Assembly (NCBI RefSeq): GCF_000383955.1
Contig: NZ_KB913013.1
Location: 663,694-727,693, forward strand
Source of the DNA: Rudanella lutea DSM 19387
GTDB taxonomy: Bacteria; Bacteroidota; Bacteroidia; Cytophagales; Spirosomataceae
Reading direction: 5' to 3'
Length of the DNA stretch: 64,000 nt
The first letter of the stretch is position 1; each line of letters opens with the position of its first letter. Below, piece by piece: positions 10,355-19,100 of the stretch. The notes under the pieces were generated by a model, which was not told the DNA's origin, ran no database searches, and saw nothing but the letters and a program-made list of their open reading frames with translations. The translations under genes and the position numbers were made by a program.

Positions 10355-11560
10355 CTACACATACCGCAACCACCCTTTTTCGGGGTGCGCGGCCTTGTAA
10401 CGGCCATACCACCGGCAAAGCGGATATAGCCCGATAACCACCCCCGCCCAAACCAGATACACCCAGCTCAACTCAACCCCTGACCCTTTGGGCCGCCCAA
10501 ACGAAAACGGCGCGGGGTTCAGATTCGCGAGCGAAAAGCCCTGTAGCACCAGCAAGCCCAGTAAAATCAGATGCACCATATACCAGTGCAGAATGTAGTA
10601 AAACATGGGTACGGCTCCGTACACTGTGAGTACCCGACTCATGGTGTTCGACACGCCATCGGACCAGGCCAGCAACAGCAGCGCAATACCCAGCATGAGC
10701 AGGCTGTACAAAAGCGACGGGGGGTATTTGCTCACGTTGATAAACGACAGAACCGTAAACATGGGGGTAGCCTGTACCGACCAGGGCGCCCCATCGCCGT
10801 AACCATTCAGGAACCGAAGTCCTACGAACAGGAGCAGAGCCCCCAGGCCCAGACGCGTCAGTTGCCGCTTGCGCTCGTGTAAGGGCTTCTCGAACAGCGG
10901 CCCCAGCCCAAACCCAACCAGCATAATACCCAGCCAAGGCACAACCGGGTAACCGACCAGCACGGCAAAATCGGGGGATAGTTGAAAAAAGTTTGTCTGA
11001 AACAACAACGCCCACACAAACCCAAGGGTTGGGTTTGGGGGCAGCGTAACCAACGCCAACAGGTTATGCCCGAACAGGATAACCAACCCGACTATACCCA
11101 ACGTACGGGCCGGAAAACGGGCCAGAACCGACAGGATCACAAACCCTGCCCCGATGGCATAAATCACCTGCAATAGCAAAGCACGAAACGGGATTTCGAA
11201 CCAGAAAGCAAAATTGACTATGGTCAGCTCGAACAGGATGAGCACCAAACCTCGCTTCAGCAAAAATTGGCGGGCGACTCCGTCGTTCCGCTTCCGCAGC
11301 GACAGATAGGCCGATGTGCCCGACAAAAACACGAACGTAGGCGCGCAGAGATGCGTAATCCAGCGGGTCAGAAAAAGCGGGGCCGTAGTGGTAGCCAGGT
11401 TAGTAGGGTCCTGATCGGTGGCCGTCACGTGCAACAGGTCGCGCACGTGGTCGAGGGCCATAATGACCATCACCAGACCCCGCACCACATCAATGGACGT
11501 AATACGCCCGGTTGTACTTCCGGTTACGGGCGATACAGAAAGGCTACCGTCGGTTTGCAT
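10355..11560 (-). CDS. DUF1624 / HGSNAT-like multispan membrane protein
   Basis: A 401-aa integral membrane protein with about ten hydrophobic segments. The N-terminal signature ITSIDVVRGLVMVIMALDHVRD belongs to the DUF1624 family, related to heparan-alpha-glucosaminide N-acetyltransferase and other transmembrane acyltransferases. The motif THLCAPTFVFLSGTSAYL follows. Its start (11560) lies inside the 3' end of the upstream DUF1080 gene by 17 bases, so the two are probably translated from one mRNA. I infer acyl transfer to a saccharide across the membrane. Substrate is unknown. Confidence 0.8.
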   Translation of the reverse strand: MQTDGSLSVSPVTGSTTGRITSIDVVRGLVMVIMALDHVRDLLHVTATDQDPTNLATTTAPLFLTRWITHLCAPTFVFLSGTSAYLSLRKRNDGVARQFLLKRGLVLILFELTIVNFAFWFEIPFRALLLQVIYAIGAGFVILSVLARFPARTLGIVGLVILFGHNLLALVTLPPNPTLGFVWALLFQTNFFQLSPDFAVLVGYPVVPWLGIMLVGFGLGPLFEKPLHERKRQLTRLGLGALLLFVGLRFLNGYGDGAPWSVQATPMFTVLSFINVSKYPPSLLYSLLMLGIALLLLAWSDGVSNTMSRVLTVYGAVPMFYYILHWYMVHLILLGLLVLQGFSLANLNPAPFSFGRPKGSGVELSWVYLVWAGVVIGLYPLCRWYGRYKAAHPEKGWLRYV

Positions 11561-12458
11561 AGCGGCACTGACTGTTATCCGATTTCACAAAATACGACTT
11601 GTAATTGAGTGCTTTGGGGTCGGTGCAACCTTTCAGATTGAGCAGTTCGACCCGCCGGAAATCAATCGGATGGCTCTCGGCCTGCAAGGCAATGTAACCG
11701 CTACCGAGAGGGGTATTCTGACGCTCCATCCAGTAGCGTGCACCGGCTTCGTCGATCCCGGCCGAAAGAAAGGTGTAGTCTTTACTCACAAAGCCGCCCC
11801 CCACTTCGAGCCGATTGTAGGTAAGCACCGTATCACCCTCAATAATATGGTGAACAACCGAATCGCCCAGCACAACGGCATCTATCGTCACCCAACCGTC
11901 GCCGTCGTAGGTTTTCGAGTCCGAATCGATACAATGAGCCGGATTTAGCTTACCATTCATGTACACCTGCGTGCCGGGCGTACAGAGGTTGGCTGTGTGC
12001 CGGGGGCCTTTTCCCAGGCCCCCCAACATTTGTATTTCGAGCGATACCGGAAAATCCTGTTTTAACGTAAGACTCTTCGCCGACTGCGAATGCACCATCA
12101 CCCCACTGTTGCGGACGTTCCAGGCCGCGCCACCGGGCGTCTGATTGCCCACAAACCGGTAGGTAAACCGCAAAATGTAGTGCGAGTACGGCTTGTTGTA
12201 ATAAATGTGCCCGTACTTCCCGTCGAATTTCTGGTATTGGTCGTAGGCAATGCGCAGCATTCCATTTTCGACCCGGAACGTGTTCAGGTAATTGTCGTTG
12301 AGTGAATGTCCGGCAATCTTAATGTCCCAACCGGTTAAATCCTTGCCATTAAATAACGACTCCCAATCCTTCGGGCTGGGTTTGGGCTGCGCCCACGCAA
12401 ACGATAGAACACTACACAGCAGCAGGGCTGACAATACGATTCGACGGAGAAGAAACAT
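11544..12458 (-). CDS. Secreted DUF1080 protein with C-terminal Cys motif
   Basis: A 304-aa exported protein with signal peptide MFLLRRIVLSALLLCSVLSFAWA. The DUF1080 domain spans about 30-265 (WESLFNGKDLTGWDIKI near the start, FRRVELLNLKG at the end). A short tail, GCTDPKALNYKSYF...NSQCRY (about 272-298), carries two Cys and a G-C-x-D-P-x-A-x-N-Y pattern found at the C-terminus of many exported Bacteroidota proteins. Family knowledge suggests keto-glycoside or glycoside cleavage outside the cytoplasm. It is the first gene of a two-gene unit with the overlapping DUF1624 protein. Confidence 0.85.
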   Translation of the reverse strand: MFLLRRIVLSALLLCSVLSFAWAQPKPSPKDWESLFNGKDLTGWDIKIAGHSLNDNYLNTFRVENGMLRIAYDQYQKFDGKYGHIYYNKPYSHYILRFTYRFVGNQTPGGAAWNVRNSGVMVHSQSAKSLTLKQDFPVSLEIQMLGGLGKGPRHTANLCTPGTQVYMNGKLNPAHCIDSDSKTYDGDGWVTIDAVVLGDSVVHHIIEGDTVLTYNRLEVGGGFVSKDYTFLSAGIDEAGARYWMERQNTPLGSGYIALQAESHPIDFRRVELLNLKGCTDPKALNYKSYFVKSDNSQCRYANRR

Positions 12459-12489
12459 ACAAAAGGCTGGTCAAAGGCGACAGGGTTAC

Positions 12490-12521
12490 AAAAACGCAAA
12501 AGCTTGGGGCAGGGCGTTTTT
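12490..12521 (-). terminator. Weak terminator-like hairpin
   Basis: AAAAACGC (12490-12497) pairs with GCGTTTTT (12514-12521) in the spacer between two minus-strand genes, downstream of the gene ending at 12567. A second, outer pair GCTGGTCAA (12466-12474) with TTGACCAGC (12532-12540) surrounds it. The stem is short, so this is tentative. Confidence 0.4.
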
Positions 12522-12566
12522 ACCTCATTTATTGACCAGCGGCACCCGGTAGTATCCGACCACAGA

Positions 12567-13832
12567 TTAGGTTTTGCGCTTTTTCTTCCGCGCCGACGGG
12601 AATAGAACATTGTTCAGAATGAGCCGGTAGCCCGGTGAGTGGGGGTGCAGATTCAGGTTGGTTGGCATTCGGAAGTTGCCGCCCCGGACGCCCTCCGGGT
12701 CGTGCCCGCCGTAAAACGTCCATCGCCCCCGGCCAATTTCGCCGTAGATGTACCGGTGCGAGGTTTTTCCCTCGCCCATGACCAGCACATTGGGCTTTAC
12801 GGCCCCTTTTCGGAAGGCCGTTGTTTGCCCGGCAAACTCCCGGATGGTTGCCTCATGGTTTTGCGTCAGCATAGCCGGAATGACGTCCCATTTGGCTGAG
12901 AAATTGAACAATTCGAAATAGGTATTCCCACTTTCGTACCCCCGACTTCCGTTGGCATTGATGTCCGAAAACGTCGAGAAACCCCGGTAGCCGTTGTCGC
13001 CTTCGAGGGTGAAATTCTGGAACGCCATTGTCTTACTAAAATCCAGTTTCGACTGCGCATCCGGATCGGCGGGGTCGCCATCATAACTGCTGGGTACGAT
13101 ATCTACACCCTCAGCGGCTAAGGCAATATCGAAGGTCTCAGCGCCCGAACACATGGCAAACAGGTAGCCCCCTCCGGCGCAAAATTCCTTAATCCGCTTG
13201 GCCACCGCCAATTTCATGTGCGACACCTTCGCGTGCCCGAACTTCTTCGCAATAGTTTCCTGGGCTTTGATATCATCGACGGTCATGCGGTGCATACTCC
13301 GGCCAAACTGCCCCGTAAAGTCTTCGTGGTGCAGGTGCAGCCAATCGTACTTGGGCAGGTCGCCTTTCAGAATTTCCTCGTCGTACACCACCTCGTAGGG
13401 AATTTCGGCATAGGTGAGCACCTGTAACACGGCATCGGTATTTTCAAACTCGGCGGTGCTGATTTTGATGGGCGAATACACCACAATTTTGGCGGCTTTG
13501 AGCAGCTTCACCACATCGCCGTTGAGGTTGGGGTCGGCCAGTTTTTGCCGGATAGATGCCGCTTCGGCATCGGAGATAATTTCGGCTGAGACACCCCGGA
13601 TGCGGCACTCGGCCTCAAACGCAGCCGAATGGGCAATCATGAAGCTCCCACCCCGGTAATTGAGTAGCCATTCGACCTCCGCATCGGCCTTCAGCACGGC
13701 ATAGGCAATCCCGTACGCTTTGAGGTGATTAGATTGTCGCTCATCCATCGGGATAAGAATCGACCGGGCCCAACCTGCCAAGGGAGCAGCGAGCAGACAC
13801 AACAGCAACACGGAAGCGAAAGACCGTCTCAT
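12567..13832 (-). CDS. Exported glutamine-amidotransferase-like protein of unknown function
   Basis: A 421-aa protein with signal peptide (MRRSFASVLLLCLLAAPLAGWA). From memory, relatives in Bacteroidota carry the name 'asparagine synthetase B', but no N-terminal catalytic Cys and no SGGxDS pyrophosphate loop is present, so I do not use that name. The segment FCAGGGYLFAMCSGAETFD (about 217-235) resembles the nucleophile elbow of class I amidotransferase-fold proteins. Repeated aromatic/His motifs follow (HRYIYGEIGRGRWTFYGGHDPEG, split here for description as GRGRWTFYGGHDPEG). The C-terminus is strongly basic (RKKKRKT). It is a single gene, and its location should be periplasmic or extracellular. 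Confidence 0.65.
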   Translation of the reverse strand: MRRSFASVLLLCLLAAPLAGWARSILIPMDERQSNHLKAYGIAYAVLKADAEVEWLLNYRGGSFMIAHSAAFEAECRIRGVSAEIISDAEAASIRQKLADPNLNGDVVKLLKAAKIVVYSPIKISTAEFENTDAVLQVLTYAEIPYEVVYDEEILKGDLPKYDWLHLHHEDFTGQFGRSMHRMTVDDIKAQETIAKKFGHAKVSHMKLAVAKRIKEFCAGGGYLFAMCSGAETFDIALAAEGVDIVPSSYDGDPADPDAQSKLDFSKTMAFQNFTLEGDNGYRGFSTFSDINANGSRGYESGNTYFELFNFSAKWDVIPAMLTQNHEATIREFAGQTTAFRKGAVKPNVLVMGEGKTSHRYIYGEIGRGRWTFYGGHDPEGVRGGNFRMPTNLNLHPHSPGYRLILNNVLFPSARKKKRKT

Positions 13833-13901
13833 AGCCGATGCTTTTTCTGGCTAAAGTACTTCCAACTCGCGCTTTACCCCCTTTAGTTTCAGAATATTAG
13901 A

Positions 13902-14000
13902 AAATGGGAAAAGGAAAAAAGGAGATGGGAAAAGGGCGTTAGCTCCCCCACCGAAAAACCTCCCCACCTTTCCCCTTTTTTCTTTCTCTCTTTCCTCCCT
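13902..14000. repeat. Purine/pyrimidine inverted repeat in spacer
   Basis: A purine-rich arm (13902-13935, GGGAAAAGG repeats) faces a pyrimidine-rich arm (about 13961-14000, CCTTTCCCC and CTTTCTCTC). They can pair imperfectly. The feature lies just 3' of lpxH on the minus strand and may act as its terminator. Confidence 0.45.
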
Positions 14001-14002
14001 CA

Positions 14003-14776
14003 TTACCACTCCCTCAACGCCATCGTTTGGCCATCAAAAACGCCGTAGGTACGGGCGTGGAGCCACTCGCCGATGTTGATGTAACGGCTATTCGGCGTAA
14101 CGGAGAGGTCGAGGGGCAGATGCCGGTGCCCAAAAATGTAGTAGTCGTGATGCTGCAACTTTTCAACCTCCTGGCAATAGAGGTACAGCCATTCGCGGTT
14201 TTCACCCAGAAAAACCTCCTCCCCTTTTTCGGCCCCACTCGCCCGGCTTTTGCGCGACCATGCCAACGCCAGCGAGATACCAATATCGGGATGAACCCAC
14301 CGAAACAACCAACGGGCCAGGCCGTTTTCAAACACTTTTTTGAGCTGTTTGTACACATGGTCGCCGGGGCCGAGGCCATCGCCATGCCCTACGTAGAACC
14401 GTTTGCTACCGATGTCGTACACGCGGGGTTGCCGATACACCGGAATACCCATTTCGGATGTGAAGTAGTCCGACATCCACATATCGTGGTTGCCGGTAAA
14501 CAGCGTGATTGGCAGGCCGGCATCGGTCAGCTCGGCCAACTTGCCCTGCAAACGGGCAAATCCTTTCGGGATACTACGCTTGTATTCGAACCAGAAATCA
14601 AACACATCGCCCACCAGAAAAATGGCGGCCGCATCGGCCCGGGCCGTTTCGAGCCAATCGACAATGGCGCGTTCGCGTTCGCGGCTTTTCTCGGGGGTCG
14701 GTGTACCGAGGTGGAAATCGGAGGCAAAGTAAACTTTCTGGCCGGGGCGCAGCTCAATCGTTTCAACGGGGGGCAT
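14003..14776 (-). CDS. lpxH: UDP-2,3-diacylglucosamine diphosphatase (LpxH)
   Basis: A 257-aa calcineurin-like metallophosphoesterase that cleaves UDP-2,3-diacylglucosamine to lipid X in lipid A synthesis, at the cytoplasmic face of the inner membrane. Metal-binding blocks appear in order: SDFHLG, VGDVFDFWFEY, TGNHDMW, VGHGDGLG and FGHRHLP. The G-D-V-F-D-F-W-F-E form is typical of the LpxH/LpxH2 lineage. Length fits. It sits divergent from the lipoprotein gene at 14896 with a 119-base spacer. I see no other lipid A genes nearby. Confidence 0.9.
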   Translation of the reverse strand: MPPVETIELRPGQKVYFASDFHLGTPTPEKSRERERAIVDWLETARADAAAIFLVGDVFDFWFEYKRSIPKGFARLQGKLAELTDAGLPITLFTGNHDMWMSDYFTSEMGIPVYRQPRVYDIGSKRFYVGHGDGLGPGDHVYKQLKKVFENGLARWLFRWVHPDIGISLALAWSRKSRASGAEKGEEVFLGENREWLYLYCQEVEKLQHHDYYIFGHRHLPLDLSVTPNSRYINIGEWLHARTYGVFDGQTMALREW

Positions 14777-14895
14777 TCAGCAGATGTCCTGATTCGGGCG
14801 CAAAGATAGGGCATTGCGGGGTACGCTAAGGCCCGGAAACATCTGCCCGCCAAAATAGTATTAGTCTACAGAACAACTTTTCTTTTCGTACCCCT

Positions 14896-15681
14896 ATGCG
14901 TTATCCATCCATCTTCATCGCCACACTCCCCGCCCTGCTTTTTGCCTGCGGTGGATCATCAACTACTACCGACGCGGCCAACGATGCGGCCGGAACCGGT
15001 AGCCCCTTTCTCGCCCGCGAGGTTGTAGGCGTCCACATGCTCAGTACCGACATCAATTACGATGAGCCCTGCAACTACCTGGCCGAAGAGTTCGTGACCG
15101 AAACCTTCGGGCTGGAGGGCGTCACCCTCGAAAAGTTCGACAAACCCAACGGCTGCGAGTTTGTCTGGGGTACCAATAAAGTGTCGCTTATGCTGGGCGA
15201 TAAACGCCCGTTCCCGTCGATCTACCACGCCGAGTATGTATTCGATCGGCTGTACCAACCCAAAGCGGTGGCCCTTACTACGGGCCAAACGGGTGCAGGC
15301 GATACCCGGGCACCCCTCAGCGGACCGGACTCCGAAGGCACCGGGGCCGAACTCCCCGCCACAAACCTCAACAGCGCCAAACGCGACACATCGGCCGCCA
15401 ACGACACCGCCAGTACCGTATCGGGGAGGCCCGCCCGAGCGGCTCAGTTCACCGAGCCCGTTCGGTCGATGGCAGGCTTCAAGGCCGTACCCGATGTGGG
15501 CGACAAAGCCGTTTGGGAGCCCGCCAAGCAAACCTTACATGTGTTGCTGAATAACCACATCCTGAATATTCAGGTAAAAACCACGGGCAGCGATATGCAG
15601 AAACAACAACGAGCCGCTACCCTGGCGCAGGTAATTCTGGGTCACCTGGTTGACAACTACCACGATACGCGGGCTCACTAA
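14896..15681 (+). CDS. Lipoprotein of unknown function
   Basis: A 261-aa protein with a short signal and lipobox LLFAC (Cys18), so likely membrane-anchored. Two structured parts flank a low-complexity linker. The N-terminal part (about 35-115) contains DEPCNYLAEEFVTETFG and NGCEFVWGTNKVSLML with two Cys that could form a disulfide. A Thr/Ala/Asp/Ser-rich linker spans about 130-185. The C-terminal part (about 190-258) reads VPDVGDKAVWEPAKQTLHVL and ends in a helix. The GDKAVW segment faintly recalls DUF3558-like lipoproteins; I do not assign it. Followed by a strong terminator. Confidence 0.75.
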   Translation: MRYPSIFIATLPALLFACGGSSTTTDAANDAAGTGSPFLAREVVGVHMLSTDINYDEPCNYLAEEFVTETFGLEGVTLEKFDKPNGCEFVWGTNKVSLMLGDKRPFPSIYHAEYVFDRLYQPKAVALTTGQTGAGDTRAPLSGPDSEGTGAELPATNLNSAKRDTSAANDTASTVSGRPARAAQFTEPVRSMAGFKAVPDVGDKAVWEPAKQTLHVLLNNHILNIQVKTTGSDMQKQQRAATLAQVILGHLVDNYHDTRAH

Positions 15682-15718
15682 GGGCCATTTACGGCTTCAT
15701 TTGGCCTCTGATTACCTC

Positions 15719-15765
15719 GCCTGATGACTCTTTCGTCTGAGAAAGGGTCATCAGGCATTTTTTTG
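15719..15765 (+). terminator. Strong terminator after the lipoprotein gene
   Basis: A 16-bp stem (15719-15734 with 15741-15756, one G:T pair) closes a 6-base loop and is followed by A and seven T. Confidence 0.88.
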
Positions 15766-16173
15766 CCTATCAACCCGGCAAACTATACCTGTAGGTCACT
15801 CATGTAGTTACCAAATTGTCTTTTTTTATACGCTCAAATTGACCTTTGCAGACGGCTCTCAAAATGAACGTTCTTAAAAAATAGATAAATGTTTTTGCAA
15901 AATAGTCAGTATCCAAGAAGATTTATAATCAATTTCACAAAATGGACTTTGTAAAATGAAATTTGGCCAAAGCACCTGTTTTCAAAATAAAATGCGTACT
16001 ATATTGCAAGACTTTATCGCAAACACGTAAAAGTCCGGCCCCTGACACTATTTATTCGTATCGCCGGATTACCCATTGATTTAACGATTTTTCAATTTTA
16101 TAAATGTCGTAGCGACGGTAGCCGACGAGTACAACCTACCGGCGCGAGGGCTTGACAACAATCCGTTACGTCT
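15766..16173 (+). other. AT-rich gltB leader region (about 400 bases, no gene)
   Basis: No open frame of note. The stretch 15800-16110 is much richer in A and T than its neighbours. It holds a candidate promoter near 15815-15848. If that promoter is used, the gltB mRNA would have a leader of about 320 nt. The last 70 bases turn GC-rich with short repeats of GTAGCGACGGTAGCCGACG. I recognise no known riboswitch. Confidence 0.6.
15815..15848 (+). promoter_or_regulatory. Candidate gltB promoter (Bacteroidota type)
   Basis: ATTG at 15815-15818 and GACCTTTG at 15841-15848 resemble the -33 TTTG and -7 TANNTTTG boxes, with a 22-base spacer that is slightly long. The same GACCTTTGCAG string occurs in the better promoter at 34482-34512. 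Confidence 0.38.
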
Positions 16174-19100
16174 ATGTCTGACCAAAGCGACCAGCCCGCC
16201 CAAAGCGGGTTCTCCTATGAAACAGGTCTGTATCGTCCTGAATTCGAGCACGACAACTGCGGTATCGGTTTTGTAGCCGATATCAAAGGCCGCAAATCGC
16301 ACCAAATTGTGGCGGATGCGCTGCACATGCTACACCGGATGGAACACCGGGGCGCGTGCGGTTGCGAAACCAACACGGGCGACGGAGCGGGTCTGCTCAT
16401 TCAGATTCCACACGAATTCTTCGTGGACGAATGCCGCCGTCAATTTATCCAGCTTCCTGCCGCCGATGAGTACGGTGTGGGTATGGTGTATTTTCCCCGC
16501 GAAGCCCGGCTTCGGGAGGAGTGCCGCGCCATCCTGAACCGGAAAATCAAGAAGTTGGGCATGGAACTCCTCGGCTACCGGGTAGTGCCTACCAACAACA
16601 GCGACCTGGGTAATGGCTCGCGCTCAGCTGAGCCGCAGATGGAGCAAGTATTCATTAAACGCCCGGATAGCGTTACAAACTCAGACGATTTTGAACGGAA
16701 ACTCTACGTTTTAAGAAATTACAGTTCGCGCATCATCAATGAAACGGTGAAAGGCGTCGACAATAATTTCTATTTCGCGTCGCTCTCTTGCCGGACAATC
16801 ACGTACAAAGGGCAGCTGACAACCGGTCAGCTAGCCGAGTACTTCCCCGATCTCGGTCGCGAAGAAGTCGTTTCGGCGCTGGGGGTTGTGCACTCGCGCT
16901 TCTCAACCAATACATTCCCCTCGTGGAAACTGGCGCAGCCGTTCCGGTACATTGCCCACAATGGTGAAATCAACACCGTACGTGGCAACGTAAACTGGAT
17001 GAAGGCCGCCGAGACGATGCTCAAGTCGTCGAAGTTTACCGACGAAGAAATGGCCATGCTGCTGCCCATCTGCGACCATAAGCAGTCGGACTCGGCGAAT
17101 CTCGATAATGCCATTGAACTGCTCGTGATGAGTGGCCGCTCGTTGCCGCACGTCATGATGATGCTTATTCCCGAAGCCTGGGACGGCAACACCCAAATGG
17201 ACCCACAGCGCCGGGCGTTTTACGAGTATCACGCCAGTATGATGGAGCCTTGGGATGGCCCGGCTTCAATTTCGTTCACCGACGGGCGTATTGTGGGTGC
17301 TACCCTTGACCGGAATGGTCTGCGGCCTTCGCGCTACTGGGTTACCGACGACGATGTGGTCATCATGGCGTCGGAAGCCGGTGTACTCGACCTTGACCCG
17401 GCCAAGATCGTCAAAAAAGGCCGCTTACAGCCCGGTAAGATGTTTGTGGTGAACATGGAGCAGGGCCGGATCATTGCCGATGAAGAGCTGAAAGCCGAAA
17501 TCTGTGCGGCCCAGCCCTACCAGCAGTGGCTCGATGAGTATAAGATTCACATCTCCCAGCTCGAAGCGCCTGCCCGGACGTACAGCAACTACGGTGAAAA
17601 AGAGTTGTTGACCCGCCAAAAAGCATTCGGCTTTACGTCGGAAGACCTTCGGATGATTCTGGCCCCCATGGTCGAGACGGGTAAAGAAGCCCTCGGCTCC
17701 ATGGGTGTCGACGTACCACTCGCCGTTTTGTCGGAGCAAAGCCAGCACCTGAGCCACTATTTCAAGCAGCTCTTTGCGCAGGTAACCAACCCCCCGATTG
17801 ACTCAATCCGGGAGCGCTCTATCATGTCGCTGATCTCGTTTGTGGGTGCCACCTACAACCTGCTCTCAGAGTCGCCTGAGTATTGCAAACAGGTGGAACT
17901 GGATCAGCCGGTACTGACTACCAAAGAGTTCGACAAGCTTCGGTTTATCGACCGGCACCATTTCCAGGCCAAAACCATCAACACCTATTTCCGGGCAGAT
18001 GGCAACGGTAAATCACTGGAGCGGGCCCTGGAGCGGATTTGTCGCTATGCAGAAGATGCCATCGACGACGGTTTCGAGATTATCATTCTCTCCGACCGCG
18101 CCATCGACTCCGACCATGCCCCGGTGCCGTCGCTGCTGGCTACGGCCGCCGTACACCACCACCTGATTCGTCGGGGTCTGCGCGGGCAGGTAGGGATTCT
18201 GGTCGAAGCGGGCGATGTGTGGGAAACCCACCACGTAGCCACTCTCATTGGCTACGGAGCCTCGGGTGTAAACCCCTACATGGCTTTCGAAACGATTGCC
18301 AACATGAAGGAAAAGGGCCTGTTGCAGGTAGACTACGACCTCGACAAGCTGTACAAGAACTACGTGAAGGCGGTCAACGGTGAGTTGCTGAAGATTTTCT
18401 CGAAAATGGGCATCTCAACCCTGCAATCGTACCAGGGAGCCATGATTTTCGAGTGCCTTGGCCTCAACGAAGACGTGGTGTCACGGTATTTCACGGGCAC
18501 GGTTTCGCGTATTGGCGGTATGGGCCTGCACGAAATTGCCAAAGAGATTCTGGTGCGTCACCGGACGGCCTATCCAGAGGTTCCTTCGGCCGCTGTACAA
18601 CGGCTCGAAGTAGGTGGTGTGTATCAGTGGAAGCAGCGGGGCGAAAAGCACATTTTCAACCCCGACACCATCCACCTGCTACAGGAGTCGACCAAGCGTA
18701 ATGATTACGGTCTGTACAAAAAATACAGCAAGCTGATCGACGATCAGTCGAAGAAGGCTATTACCCTGCGCGGACTGTTGAAATTCAAGAAGGGACAGCC
18801 GATCCCGGTGGATCAGGTAGAGCCAATCGAATCTATTTTCAAGCGGTTCGCGACGGGTGCTATGTCGTTCGGGTCTATCTCCTGGGAAGCCCATACGACC
18901 TTAGCCATTGCCATGAACCGCATTGGGGGCAAGAGTAACTCAGGCGAAGGGGGCGAAGACGAACTACGCTACACCCCGCTCGCCAACGGCGACAGCCTCA
19001 ACTCGGCCATCAAGCAGGTGGCTTCGGGCCGGTTTGGCGTCACGAGCCACTACCTGAGCAACGCCCGTGAGCTTCAGATCAAAATGGCGCAGGGTGCCAA

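Noticed and set aside
12466-12540. GCTGGTCAA/TTGACCAGC inverted repeat as an operator
   Set aside because: Only 9 bp with a long interval; it could be chance and surrounds a better hairpin.
16110-16173. Possible riboswitch just before gltB
   Set aside because: I could not build a convincing multi-stem structure or match to a known glutamine-type element.
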